Positions 35,025-44,891 of a stretch of 64,000 nt of DNA are shown one piece after another. The stretch's first letter is position 1; each line of letters starts with the position of its first letter. Source of the stretch: Streptomyces zaomyceticus (GTDB lineage: Bacteria; Actinomycetota; Actinomycetes; Streptomycetales; Streptomycetaceae); the NCBI RefSeq assembly GCF_014656215.1, contig NZ_BNBZ01000004.1:248001-312000 (forward strand), in the 5' to 3' direction. The notes under the pieces are model-generated. The model was not told the origin of the DNA. It saw nothing but the letters and a program-made list of their open reading frames with translations, and searched no databases. The translations under genes and the position numbers were made by a program.

Positions 35025-36641
35025 ATGTCACCCAAGGCAGGCGCCGACGGCGCACCCGCAGGGCCAACTCTCGTCCTGCTGACGCTCGCGGCCGGCCAGT
35101 TCCTGATGGCCCTCGACAGCTCCGTCATGAACGTGTCGATCGCGACCGTGGCCGACGACGTGGACACGACGGTGACGGGGATCCAGGGCGCCATCACCGC
35201 GTACACGCTGGTGATGGCGATGTTCATGATCCCCGGGGGCAAGGTCGGGGTGCTGATCGGCCGCCGGCGCGCGTTCATGATCGGCTGCGCGATCTACGGC
35301 TGCGGTTCGCTGACCACGGCGCTCGCCCCGAACCTCCCCGTGCTGCTGCTCGGCTGGGCGTTCCTCGAAGGCATCGGGGCGGCGCTCATCCTGCCGTCGA
35401 TCGTGGCGCTGGTGGCCGGCAACTTCGTCACCGAGCGCCGGGCTGCCGCGTACGGGATCGTGGCGGCGGCGGGCGCCGTGGCCATCGCGCTCGGTCCGCT
35501 GATCGGCGGTGTGGCCACGACCTACTTCTCCTGGCGCTGGGTCTTCGCGGGCGAGGTCCTGGTGGTGCTCGTCATCCTGGTGTTCGCCCGCCGCATCGCC
35601 GACGCCGTCGACGACGAACGCCCGAGGATCGACCTGGTCGGTGCCGTCCTGTCGGCCCTGGGTCTCGGGATCTTCGTCTACGGCGTGCTGCGCTCGGACG
35701 AGTGGGGGTGGCTCCAGCCGAAGCCCGACGCACCCGCCTGGATCGGTGTGTCGATGACCGTGTGGCTGATGATGGCGGGACTGCTCCTGGTGTACCTGTT
35801 CCTCCACTGGGAGGCCCGGCTGGTCAAGCAGGGCAGGGAGCCGCTCGTCCACCCGGCCCTGCTGCACAACAGGCAGCTCACCGGCGGGCTGACGATGTTC
35901 TTCTTCCAGTACCTCGTGCAGATGGGCGTCTTCTTCGTCGTCCCGCTCTACCTGTCCGTGGCCCTCGGACTGTCCGCACTGCAGACGGGCGCGCGGATCC
36001 TGCCGCTCTCGCTGACGCTGCTGGCCGCCGCGGTCCTGATCCCGCGCTTCCTCCCGGACGTCTCGCCGCGGCGGGTGGTACGGCTCGGGGTGGTGGCGCT
36101 GCTGGCCGGCGCGGTCGCCCTGATGGCGGCGCTGGACGCGGAGGCGGGAGCGGAGATCGTGACGGTCCCGCTGCTGCTCATCGGGTTCGGGATGGGGGCG
36201 CTGGCGTCGCAGCTCGGATCGGTGACGGTCTCCGCGGTGCCGGACCGGGAGAGCGCGGAGGTCGGCGGCATCCAGAACGCCGTCACCAACCTCGGCGCCT
36301 CGATCGGCACGGCGCTCGCCGGTTCGCTGATGATCGCCGCGCTCACGTCCTCGTTCCTGGGCGCCGTGGAGCGGAACGAGGCGATCCCGGCCGAGGTCAA
36401 GAGCCAGGCCGTCGTGGAGCTGCAGAGCGGTGTCCCGTTCCTCTCGGACGCCCAGCTGACGACCGCCCTCGAAGACGCGGGCACGAGCCCGGAGGTCGCC
36501 GACGCCGCCCTGGAGGCGAACGAGGCCGCCCGCCTGGACGGCCTGAGAGCCGCCCTGGCGATCCTCGCCGGCGCGTCCGTGGTGGCACTCTTCTTCACCC
36601 ACCGCATCCCACGGACCCAGCCCAGGTCACCGGCCCCCTGA
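35025..36641 (+). CDS. MFS drug-efflux transporter, DHA2 (14-TM) type
   Basis: 538 residues. Helix 1 ends AGQFLMALDSSVMNVSIATVADD (the LDxxxVNVALP-like motif C region of DHA2 exporters). GGKVGVLIGRRRAF is motif A, and IGPLIGGVATTYFSWRWVF is the antiporter motif. About fourteen helices and a large segment of about 60 residues before the last helix fit the EmrB/QacA group. The substrate is unknown. The ATG at 35025 has no ribosome binding site, but GACAAT sits 6 bases upstream, so a leaderless transcript is possible. It is convergent with the lipoprotein gene 16 bases away. Confidence 0.9.
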   Translation: MSPKAGADGAPAGPTLVLLTLAAGQFLMALDSSVMNVSIATVADDVDTTVTGIQGAITAYTLVMAMFMIPGGKVGVLIGRRRAFMIGCAIYGCGSLTTALAPNLPVLLLGWAFLEGIGAALILPSIVALVAGNFVTERRAAAYGIVAAAGAVAIALGPLIGGVATTYFSWRWVFAGEVLVVLVILVFARRIADAVDDERPRIDLVGAVLSALGLGIFVYGVLRSDEWGWLQPKPDAPAWIGVSMTVWLMMAGLLLVYLFLHWEARLVKQGREPLVHPALLHNRQLTGGLTMFFFQYLVQMGVFFVVPLYLSVALGLSALQTGARILPLSLTLLAAAVLIPRFLPDVSPRRVVRLGVVALLAGAVALMAALDAEAGAEIVTVPLLLIGFGMGALASQLGSVTVSAVPDRESAEVGGIQNAVTNLGASIGTALAGSLMIAALTSSFLGAVERNEAIPAEVKSQAVVELQSGVPFLSDAQLTTALEDAGTSPEVADAALEANEAARLDGLRAALAILAGASVVALFFTHRIPRTQPRSPAP

Positions 36642-36657
36642 ACGCCGACCGCGCGGT

Positions 36658-37122
36658 CTACTGCTCGGCCAGCGTGCCCTGCTCCGTCTCGTAGAAGGAG
36701 AGCCCGCGGCGGATGTCCTCGCGGGTGTACGTCATCGGCGGGAATTCCCCGATGATCAGCTTGTAGTGCTCGGACGCACCGGAGACCTTGAACGAGAAGT
36801 CGAGCGCGCACCCCTTGAGCGCGGAGCCCGTGGTGCGGCCTGCCGCGAGCTTCTGGGCCCCGAGCGCCGTGCCGCTCCCGTCCGTCACGCGGACCGCCAT
36901 CCCGGCCTGGGCCTTGGCGCCCTGCGGGGGCGTGCAGGGCTCGCCCGTCCCGGGGCCGGTGCCGTCGGTGGACAGGAGGACCTGCACCCTGCCACTGATG
37001 GCGATCATGACCGGGGAGGGCTTCGGGGTCTGCGGTTCGCCCTTCGAGTCCTGCGCGGCGCCGGTGCACCCTGCCAGGCCGATCATGCTCAGTACCAGGC
37101 CACAGGCCCACAACGTCCTCAT
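36658..37122 (-). CDS. Hypothetical lipoprotein
   Basis: 154 residues with a lipobox signal peptide MRTLWACGLVLSMIGLAGC (Cys19). The mature part begins with a Lys/Pro linker and then a small beta-rich domain (MIAISGRVQVLLSTDG, MAVRVTDGSGTALG, CALDFSFKVSG, YKLIIGEFPPMTYTREDI) with two cysteines that could form a disulfide. I do not recognise a named family; the pattern resembles extracytoplasmic Ig-like or carboxypeptidase-regulatory-like folds. The ATG at 37122 follows ggggtggg on the minus strand. Confidence 0.75.
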   Translation of the reverse strand: MRTLWACGLVLSMIGLAGCTGAAQDSKGEPQTPKPSPVMIAISGRVQVLLSTDGTGPGTGEPCTPPQGAKAQAGMAVRVTDGSGTALGAQKLAAGRTTGSALKGCALDFSFKVSGASEHYKLIIGEFPPMTYTREDIRRGLSFYETEQGTLAEQ

Positions 37123-37223
37123 GCATCCCACCCCTTGTGCCCTGCGGACGGTCTGTCCGTCACGGGTGGCGTGCACCTTACACACTCCCTGGAGCCCAGC
37201 CGGTCGAGGCAGGGGCTCCTGCG

Positions 37224-38231
37224 TCAGGGTTGGACGGGGAAGGACCAGTCCTCCTCGGTGGTGAACTTCGTCCTCGTTCGATCGGCTCCGGCGAGGTTCG
37301 CTCCGGCGAGGTTCGCTCCGGCGAGGTTCGCGTGTGTCAGGTCGGCGTCGGTGAGGTTCGCCCCCGAGAGGTCGGCGCCCGAGAGGTCGGCGCCGATGAG
37401 GTCCGCGCCGGTGAGGTCGGCCCGGGAGAGGTTCGCCCCTGCGAGGCGGGCATCGGCGAGCTCCGCACCGTTGAGATCCGCCCCGCGGAGGTCGGAGCGC
37501 ATCAGACGGGTGCCGGTGAGCTTCGAACCGCGCAGATCTGCTTCGCCGAGCTGCGAGTCGGCGAGATCCGCGCCACTGAGGGAAGCATGGCCGATGTGCG
37601 CCTTTGAAAGATCCGCGTGCGACAGGACGGCGAACCTCAGGTCGGAGTAAGCGAGGTTGGCGCTTCCGAGACGCGGGTGGTCCAACCGCACAGCCCGGAG
37701 ATCGGAGGACTGCAGGTCGACCACGGCATCCGCGTCCGGGTCCGGGTTTCGCCCGGCCAGTACGGTCGCAGCCGCCTGGATGTCCGTGGAGGGCCTGTGA
37801 TCGACCCCCGTGAGCGCCCCCTTCGGATCGGGAGCGTGCTCGCGCACATACGCCGACAGGACTGCGACGATGGTCGGCTGGTCGCGGGTCGAGTCCTGCA
37901 TGATGCGTTGGAGCGCGTAGATGCCACCGAGGCGGACGTCCAAAGTCGTGGACCCCAGATTCTGAACCGCGACGTTGAATCGGTTGGTGATCTGGCCGTG
38001 CTCCGCGAGCCGGATCTCATCCTTGGCCTGTCCCACTGTCACCCAGGTGAACAGCACGGCGACGACCGCGGCGACACCCGGCAGAGCTGCCACGGCGAGT
38101 CCGAGCCAGTGAGCGCGTTCTCCCGCACCGCCGTTCGGTGCGGCTCGGTCACTCGCCGGACGCCTCCGCCGATCGGCACCACCTCGCCGCGCGGTTCGGC
38201 GCGGGCGTCGAAGGCCGAAGTTCCCAGTCAC
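37224..38231 (-). CDS. Membrane-anchored pentapeptide-repeat protein
   Basis: About 335 residues from the GTG at 38231; a GTG at 38291 is the alternative. A basic N-terminus precedes one membrane helix (WLGLAVAALPGVAAVVAVLFTWV) and a conserved segment FNVAVQNLGSTTLDVRLGGIYALQRIMQDS. After a 60-residue linker come about 27 pentapeptide units of A(D/N)LxX type (LSGADLADSQLGEADLRGSKL ...) forming a right-handed beta-helix. Function unknown. The segment before the repeats is shared by many actinobacterial proteins. The last repeats are near-identical at the DNA level. Confidence 0.82.
   Translation of the reverse strand: MTGNFGLRRPRRTARRGGADRRRRPASDRAAPNGGAGERAHWLGLAVAALPGVAAVVAVLFTWVTVGQAKDEIRLAEHGQITNRFNVAVQNLGSTTLDVRLGGIYALQRIMQDSTRDQPTIVAVLSAYVREHAPDPKGALTGVDHRPSTDIQAAATVLAGRNPDPDADAVVDLQSSDLRAVRLDHPRLGSANLAYSDLRFAVLSHADLSKAHIGHASLSGADLADSQLGEADLRGSKLTGTRLMRSDLRGADLNGAELADARLAGANLSRADLTGADLIGADLSGADLSGANLTDADLTHANLAGANLAGANLAGADRTRTKFTTEEDWSFPVQP
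37291..37331. repeat. 15-bp tandem repeat inside the pentapeptide gene
   Basis: gcgaggttcgctccg at 37291-37305 and 37306-37320, followed by a partial third copy (37321-37331). Each unit encodes one AGANL pentapeptide. Identity at all codon positions indicates recent slippage or duplication. Confidence 0.75.
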
Positions 38232-38394
38232 GCTCCCATGACACCTCAGGGCTGATTCGGCCACGCGTGAGTTCGGCCGAATGCCCCACACCTGAACCCG
38301 CCGGTCCGGTCGGAGGGCGTCGGCAGGACTCCATTACGCCCTCCAGGGGTGCCGGGGTGCCTCCCGGAGCCGGTGTGGTCTGCGGCGGAGCCGC

Positions 38395-38607
38395 TCAGGC
38401 CGCCTTGTACTCGTGAGCGCGGCCACCCCGCCACGTCACCCAGGCCGGGTCGTCGAGGAGATCCTCGGAGTCGGGGAGGCCTGCGCGGCGGAGGAACTCG
38501 ACGACGTCCTCGTCGCTGTGGGCGAGACCCAGAATGCTGCCGTGCGCGGTGACACGCCTGCCGCCGGTGGGGGAGGGCTGATGGACGACTATCGGGGCAC
38601 TGTCCAT
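38395..38607 (-). CDS. Small conserved hypothetical protein
   Basis: 70 residues: MDSAPIVVHQPSPTGGRRVTAHG, then ILGLAHSDEDVVEFLRRAGLPD, DDPAWVTWRGGRAHEYKAA. There is no signal peptide or membrane helix. The ATG at 38607 has a good ribosome binding site (ctggaggc). The pattern is that of a small globular soluble protein of a kind I recall from several Streptomyces genomes, without known function. Confidence 0.68.
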   Translation of the reverse strand: MDSAPIVVHQPSPTGGRRVTAHGSILGLAHSDEDVVEFLRRAGLPDSEDLLDDPAWVTWRGGRAHEYKAA

Positions 38608-38946
38608 GCCTCCAGGATGCCCCGGGCCGGCCGCGGGCACCGAGACCGCGCTCGGTGGGCGGGCGGGGAGGCCGGCAGTCCCCCACCATGATCAGGAGAG
38701 GGCCCGCCTCGCGTGCGAGCGGACCGCAAGGGCACTTCGGCATCAGATCGGCGCCCGGGTTCGTGCCCGCGGATTCCCCGCCGCCAGGCCCCGGCCGGGG
38801 CCGCATCCGGCCCGTCTCCGGGCTGCATACGGGCCGTCTCCGGGCCGTCCGAGGGCGGTCGGAGACGGCCCGGACGGCCCGGGACGACCACTGCCGGAGG
38901 CCTGGGACCCGGGTTACCGCGTTCCGTCTGCGACACTGGGGGAACC
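38608..38946. other. Intergenic region before rlmN with repeated GGCCGTCTCC elements
   Basis: This 339-bp divergent region has no supported gene. It contains a 13-bp perfect inverted repeat (38830-38842 with 38860-38872) and two direct copies of ccgtctccgggc near 38812-38845. It presumably holds the rlmN promoter. Confidence 0.5.
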
Positions 38947-40053
38947 ATGCCCAAGCCCGGAGAACTCACTTTCGTCGCCCCCCGCGGAGCCAAGAAGCCG
39001 CCGCGGCACCTGGCCGACCTCACGCCCGCCGAGCGGAAGGAGGCCGTCGCCGCGATCGGCGAGAAGCCCTTCCGCGCCAAGCAGCTGTCCACGCACTACT
39101 TCGCGCGCTACGCGCACGATCCCGCCGAGTGGACGGACATTCCGGCCGCTTCGCGGGAGAAGCTGGCCGGGGAGCTGCTGCCCGATCTGATGTCCGTCGT
39201 GCGGCACATCTCGTGCGACGACGACACCACCCGCAAGACCCTGTGGCGGCTGCACGACGGCACGCTCGTCGAGTCGGTGCTCATGCGCTACCCGGACCGG
39301 GTGACCATGTGCATCTCCTCGCAGGCCGGCTGCGGGATGAACTGCCCGTTCTGCGCGACGGGGCAGGCCGGGCTCGACCGGAACCTGTCGACCGCCGAGA
39401 TCGTGCACCAGATCGTGGACGGCATGCGGTCGCTGCGGGACGGGGAGGTGCCCGGGGGGCCGGCGCGGCTCTCCAACATCGTGTTCATGGGCATGGGGGA
39501 GCCGCTCGCGAACTACAAGCGGGTCGTCGGTGCCATTCGGCGCCTCACGGACCCCGAGCCGGACGGTCTCGGGCTCTCGCAGCGCGGGATCACCGTGTCC
39601 ACGGTGGGTCTGGTGCCCGCGATGCTGCGGTTCGCCGACGAGGGCTTCAAGTGCCGGCTCGCGGTCTCGCTGCACGCGCCGGACGACGAGCTGCGGGACA
39701 CGCTGGTGCCGGTGAACACGCGCTGGAAGGTGCGTGAGGTCCTCGACGCGGCCTGGGAGTACGCGGAGAAGTCCGGGCGCCGGATCTCCATCGAGTACGC
39801 GCTCATCCGGGACATCAACGACCAGGCGTGGCGGGGTGACCTGCTGGGCCGACTGCTCAAGGGGCGTCGGGTGCACGTCAACCTGATCCCGCTGAACCCG
39901 ACGCCGGGTTCGAAGTGGACGGCGTCGCGTCCGGAGGACGAGAAGGCGTTCGTGGAGGCCATCGCGCGTCACGGTGTGCCGGTGACCGTGCGGGACACCC
40001 GAGGTCAGGAGATCGACGGTGCCTGTGGACAGCTGGCGGCCGCCGAGCGCTGA
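38947..40053 (+). CDS. rlmN: 23S rRNA (adenine2503-C2)-methyltransferase RlmN
   Basis: 368 residues. The radical-SAM cluster motif is [19 protein letters not shown] (CxxxCxxC). [28 protein letters not shown] and [16 protein letters not shown] follow. The catalytic Cys near the C-terminus is in [16 protein letters not shown]. It methylates A2503 of 23S rRNA and A37 of some tRNAs by a methyl-cysteine mechanism. The ATG at 38947 follows gggggaacc. Confidence 0.95.
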   Translation: MPKPGELTFVAPRGAKKPPRHLADLTPAERKEAVAAIGEKPFRAKQLSTHYFARYAHDPAEWTDIPAASREKLAGELLPDLMSVVRHISCDDDTTRKTLWRLHDGTLVESVLMRYPDRVTMCISSQAGCGMNCPFCATGQAGLDRNLSTAEIVHQIVDGMRSLRDGEVPGGPARLSNIVFMGMGEPLANYKRVVGAIRRLTDPEPDGLGLSQRGITVSTVGLVPAMLRFADEGFKCRLAVSLHAPDDELRDTLVPVNTRWKVREVLDAAWEYAEKSGRRISIEYALIRDINDQAWRGDLLGRLLKGRRVHVNLIPLNPTPGSKWTASRPEDEKAFVEAIARHGVPVTVRDTRGQEIDGACGQLAAAER

Positions 40054-40090
40054 CCTTGTACTCTGAGGTCGAACACATCTCCATATTCCG

Positions 40091-40181
40091 ACAGGGGAGC
40101 GCCACAGCGCTGAGAGTGCGGTCACCGTAGGACCGCAGACCCTCTGAACCTTGCCCAGGTCATTCTGGGTAGGAAGTTCGG
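40091..40181 (+). ncRNA. TPP riboswitch (THI element)
   Basis: The segment runs from acaggggagcgcc to gggtaggaagttcggt. Conserved parts are GGGGAGC, the CTGAGAG at 40110-40116, the P3 arm (gcggtcaccgtaggaccgc) and ACCCTCTGAACCTT followed by GGGTAGGAAG. It binds thiamine pyrophosphate and lies 95 bases upstream of the thiamine ABC importer genes, so high TPP should shut the importer off. Confidence 0.92.
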
Positions 40182-40201
40182 TCGTTAACTCAAGCTGTTG
40201 C

Positions 40202-40239
40202 GCCCTGCCCGCGTCCGGTTCGCCGGTCGCGGGCAGGGC
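40202..40239 (+). terminator. Composite hairpin in the expression platform after the TPP riboswitch
   Basis: gccctgcccgcg (40202-40213) pairs perfectly with cgcgggcagggc (40228-40239). Inside lies a second perfect stem, ccgg-ttcg-ccgg. It is followed by cgcgtctcttcc, only weakly T-rich. It could be a terminator or a rigid spacer. Confidence 0.6.
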
Positions 40240-40246
40240 CGCGTCT

Positions 40247-40268
40247 CTTCCTGGTCATACCCAGGAGG
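40247..40268 (+). promoter_or_regulatory. Shine-Dalgarno-sequestering hairpin before thiB
   Basis: cttcctgg (40247-40254) pairs with ccaggagg (40261-40268), eight pairs with one G-U and a 6-base loop. The AGGAGG at 40263-40268 is the thiB ribosome binding site, so this hairpin can switch translation. Confidence 0.6.
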
Positions 40269-40275
40269 AATCTCA

Positions 40276-41388
40276 GTGAGCACCAACTCGGTGAGCATCA
40301 AGAAGGCGGCCGCCGCCGCGCTCGTCGCGGCGCTGGGCGTCACCACTCTGGCCGCGTGCGGCACGGAGGACGTCCGCGACGCCGCGGGCAAGTCGGGCGC
40401 GCCCGTGCCCAAGACCGTGACCCTCGTCAGTCACGACTCGTTCAACGCCTCCAAGGAGGTGCTGGCCGATTTCACCAAGCAGACCGGCTTCACCGTCAAG
40501 GTGCTGAAGAGCGGCGACGCCGGCGAGGCCGTCAACAAGGAGATCCTGACCAAGGGCTCCCCGCAGGGCGATGTCTTCTTCGGTGTCGACAACACGCTGC
40601 TGTCCCGCGCCCTCGACAACGGGATCTTCGTCCCGTACGAGGCGAAGGGACTCGACCGGGTGCCGGCCGCGTACCAGCTGGACAAGGAGCGGCACCGGGT
40701 CACGCCGATCGACTCCGGCGACATCTGCGTCAACTACGACAAGAAGTACTTCGCCGACAAGAAGCTGGCGCCGCCGGTGACCTTCGACGACCTGGCGAAG
40801 CCGCAGTACAAGAACCTGCTCGTGGTCGAGAACCCAGAGCGGTCCTCCCCGGGCCTCGGCTTCCTCCTCGGTACGGCCGCGAAGTACGGGGACGACGGCT
40901 GGCAGGCCTACTGGACGAAGCTCAAGGCCAACGGCGTGAAGACCGTCGACAGCTGGGAGCTGGCCTACAACCAGGAGTTCTCCGGTTCGGCCGGCGGCAA
41001 GCAGGCCAAGGGCGACCGGCCGCTGGTCGTGTCGTACGCCTCCAGCCCGCCGGTGGAGGTGCTGTACGGCGAGCCGCAGCCGAAGGTGGCGCCGACCGGG
41101 GTGTCCACCGGGACGTGCTTCCGGCAGACGGAGTTCGCGGGTCTGCTGAACGGGGCGAAGAACCCCGAGGGCGGCAAGGCGCTGATCGACTTCCTGATCT
41201 CGAAGAAGTTCCAGGAGGACATGCCGCTCCAGATGTTCGTCAACCCGGTGGCGAAGGACGCGGCCCTGCCGGAGCTCTTCACCAAGCACGGTGTGGTCGT
41301 CGACGAGCCCGAGACCATGACGCCCGAGAAGATCGCCGAGAAGCGTGACCCGTGGATCCAGCAGTGGTCGTCGCTCGTCCTGAAGTAG
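40276..41388 (+). CDS. thiB: Thiamine ABC transporter substrate-binding lipoprotein
   Basis: 370 residues from the GTG at 40276 (aggagg upstream). The lipoprotein signal ends LAAC (Cys28). The mature protein is an extracytoplasmic binding fold with TVTLVSHDSFNASKEVLADFTKQTG, GDVFFGVDNTLLSRAL, TPIDSGDICVNYDKKYF, NPERSSPGLGFLLGTAAKYG and SYASSPPVEVLYGEP, closely resembling ThiB/TbpA. It binds thiamine or its phosphates and hands them to the permease encoded next. The TPP riboswitch in the leader supports the assignment. Confidence 0.93.
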   Translation: MSTNSVSIKKAAAAALVAALGVTTLAACGTEDVRDAAGKSGAPVPKTVTLVSHDSFNASKEVLADFTKQTGFTVKVLKSGDAGEAVNKEILTKGSPQGDVFFGVDNTLLSRALDNGIFVPYEAKGLDRVPAAYQLDKERHRVTPIDSGDICVNYDKKYFADKKLAPPVTFDDLAKPQYKNLLVVENPERSSPGLGFLLGTAAKYGDDGWQAYWTKLKANGVKTVDSWELAYNQEFSGSAGGKQAKGDRPLVVSYASSPPVEVLYGEPQPKVAPTGVSTGTCFRQTEFAGLLNGAKNPEGGKALIDFLISKKFQEDMPLQMFVNPVAKDAALPELFTKHGVVVDEPETMTPEKIAEKRDPWIQQWSSLVLK

Positions 41389-43039
41389 TCCCCGACCGCG
41401 GGGGAAGCGCGGCGCGGCTCGGCCTGATGGCCGTGCCCGTCGTCTTCTTCGTGCTCTTCTTCGCTTGGCCCGTCGTCTCGATCGTCGAGCGCGGGCTGCG
41501 GGTCGACGGGGCGTGGCAGTTCGGCCGGTTCGGCGAGACGCTGAGCCGGCCGGAGATCCTCGACGTCCTGTGGTTCACGTGCTGGCAGGCGCTCGCCTCG
41601 ACCGGTCTCACCCTGCTGATCGCCCTGCCCGGGGCGTATGTCTTCGCGCGCTTCGACTTTCGCGGGAAGGGGCTGCTGCGGGCGGTCGTCACCGTCCCCT
41701 TCGTGATGCCGACCGTCATGGTCGGTACGGCCTTCCTGGCGCTGCTCGGGCGCGGCGGGCTCCTCGACGGACTGTGGGGCGTCCGGCTCGACAACACGGT
41801 CTGGGCGATCCTGATCGCCCATGTGTTCTTCAACTACGCGGTCGTGGTCCGCACCGTCGGTGGCCTGTGGGCGCAGCTCGATCCGCGCCAGGAGGAGGCC
41901 GCCCGGGTCCTCGGCGCGTCCCGCTGGAGGGCGTGGCGGACGGTGACCCTGCCGGCGCTCGCCCCCTCCGTGGCCGCGGCGGCGCTGATGGTGTTCCTCT
42001 TCACGGCGAGTTCCTTCGCCGTCGTCCAGATCCTCGGCGGGTCCACGTACTCCACGCTGGAGACGGAGATCTACCGGCAGACCGTCGTCCGCTTCGATCT
42101 GACGACGGCCGCCGTCCTCACGATGGTGCAGTTCGCCGCGGTCGGCGTCGTCCTCGCGGTGCACGCCCGGACCGTCCGCCGGCGGGAGACGGCGCTGAAG
42201 CTGGTCGCGCCCGAGGAAACGGCGCGCCGGCCCCGGGGCATCGGGCAGTGGGCGCTGTTCGCGGGGGTCCTGGTGTCCGTCGCCCTGCTGATCGTGCTGC
42301 CGCTCGGGGTGCTCGTCGAACGGTCCTTCGCCACCTCCCACGGATACGGGTTCGACTACTACCGGGCGCTGCAGACCCCGGACCCCTCCGGCACGTTCCT
42401 CGTGCCCCTCCTCGGCACGATCGGGAACTCACTGCGGTACGCCGTCGTCGCCACCCTGATCGCCCTCGTCATCGGCGGGCTCGCGGCCGCCGCGCTGACC
42501 AGGCGGGCCGGCCGGCTCGTGCGGGGCTTCGACGCGCTGCTCATGCTGCCGCTCGGGGTGTCGGCGGTGACCGTGGGCTTCGGGTTCCTCATCACCCTCG
42601 ACGAGCCGCCGTTCGACCTGCGGGCCAGCTGGATCCTCGTACCGCTCGCGCAGGCGTTGGTCGGTGTGCCGTTCGTCGTACGGACGATGCTGCCGGTGCT
42701 GCGGGCGGTGGACGAGCGGCTGCGGGAGGCGGCGGCGGTGCTCGGCGCCTCGCCGTGGCGGGCCTGGCGGGAGGTGGACCTGCCGCTGGTGCGGCGCGCG
42801 CTGCTGATCGCCGCCGGGTTCGCGTTCGCCGTCTCGCTCGGCGAGTTCGGTGCGACCGTGTTCATCGCCCGGCCCGACAGCCCGACGCTGACGGTGGCGG
42901 TGGCCCGGCTCCTGGGCCGGCCCGGTGAACTCAACTACGGCCAGGCGATGGCCCTCTCGACGATCCTGATGGTGGTGTGCGCGGTGTCCCTGCTGCTGCT
43001 CGAACGGCTCCGGACCGAGCGCACCTCGGGGGAGTTCTG

Positions 43040-43040
<1 letters not shown>
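41352..43040 (+). CDS. thiP: Thiamine ABC transporter permease (fused, two-domain)
   Basis: Up to 562 residues with about twelve membrane helices in two homologous halves. Each half has an EAA-type loop: EEAARVLGASRWRAWRTVTLPALAP and REAAAVLGASPWRAWREVDLPLVRR. This fused arrangement is typical of ThiP. The start is unsure: GTG at 41352 or 41364 would overlap thiB by 25-37 bases, and an ATG at 41427 would begin just before helix 1. It is coupled to the ATPase gene by TGATG. Confidence 0.9.
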
Positions 43041-44083
<1,043 letters not shown>

Positions 44084-44090
44084 CGGCGTC

Positions 44091-44138
44091 ACGGCGACAC
44101 GGCTCCACGGCTCCACGGCTCCACGGCACCACGGCGAC
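44091..44138. repeat. Six tandem 8-bp repeats after thiQ
   Basis: Units acggcgac, acggctcc (three times), acggcacc, acggcgac occupy 44091-44138 without gaps, and a related acgcggcgac follows. They begin 8 bases after the thiQ stop. The three central units are identical. A slippage-prone microsatellite-like tract. Confidence 0.8.
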
Positions 44139-44240
44139 ACGCGGCGACATCACGCGGCGGGTGCGATGAGTTCTCCCCTCCCGGGGAGTCTCCTTGGTGG
44201 TGTTCCGTCGTCCCGCTGCCGCACGCGCAGGAGGAAAGTC

Positions 44241-44891
44241 ATGGCCGAGCAGCTGCTCAGGGTCCAGAACTTCATGGTCTCGTCCGACGGTTTCGGTACC
44301 GGTGAGGGGCAGAGCCTCGAGCATCCCTTCGGGCACGCGGATCCCGAAGCCATGTTCTCCTGGGCGGGTGCCACGGCGAGCTGGCCCAACCGCACCGACC
44401 CCGGTGGCAGCCGTGGTCTCGACGACTACTTCACCCGGGACTTCTCCTGCAACATCGGCGCCGAGATCATGGGCCGCAACAAGTTCGGGCCCCAGCGGGG
44501 GCCCTGGCAGGACCACGAGTGGCAGGGCTGGTGGGGTGGTGAGCCGCCGTTCCACACGCCGGTGTTCGTGATGACCCACCATCCGCGTCCGTCGTTCACG
44601 CTCTCCGACACGACCTTCCACTTCGTCGACGGCGACCCGGCGAGCGTGCTCGCGCGGGCGCGGGAGGCGGCGGACGGCAAGGACGTCCGGCTCGGGGGCG
44701 GGGCCACCGTCATCCGTGAGTTCCTCGACGCCGGCCTGGTCGACACCCTGCACATCGCGGTGGCGCCGGTGAAGCTCGGCGCGGGGGCACGGCTCTGGGA
44801 GTCGCCCGACGAGCTGCTCGACCGGTTCCACCGCGATGTCGTGCCCAGCCCGAGCGGCGCCGTCACCCACCACCTCTTCTGGCGGAAGTGA
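44241..44891 (+). CDS. Dihydrofolate reductase family (RibD C-terminal domain) protein
   Basis: 216 residues. MAEQLLRVQNFMVSSDGFGTGEGQ is followed by IMGRNKFGPQRGPW, VFVMTHHPRP, VRLGGGATVIREFLDAGLVDTLHIAVAPVKLGAGARLW. These are the NADP-binding and strand features of the RibD-C/DHFR-like fold (YyaP/YwjB group). It probably reduces a pteridine- or pyrimidine-like substrate, but this family is not the housekeeping DHFR. The ATG at 44241 follows aggagg. Its 3' end overlaps the convergent membrane-protein gene by 29 bases. Confidence 0.88.
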   Translation: MAEQLLRVQNFMVSSDGFGTGEGQSLEHPFGHADPEAMFSWAGATASWPNRTDPGGSRGLDDYFTRDFSCNIGAEIMGRNKFGPQRGPWQDHEWQGWWGGEPPFHTPVFVMTHHPRPSFTLSDTTFHFVDGDPASVLARAREAADGKDVRLGGGATVIREFLDAGLVDTLHIAVAPVKLGAGARLWESPDELLDRFHRDVVPSPSGAVTHHLFWRK

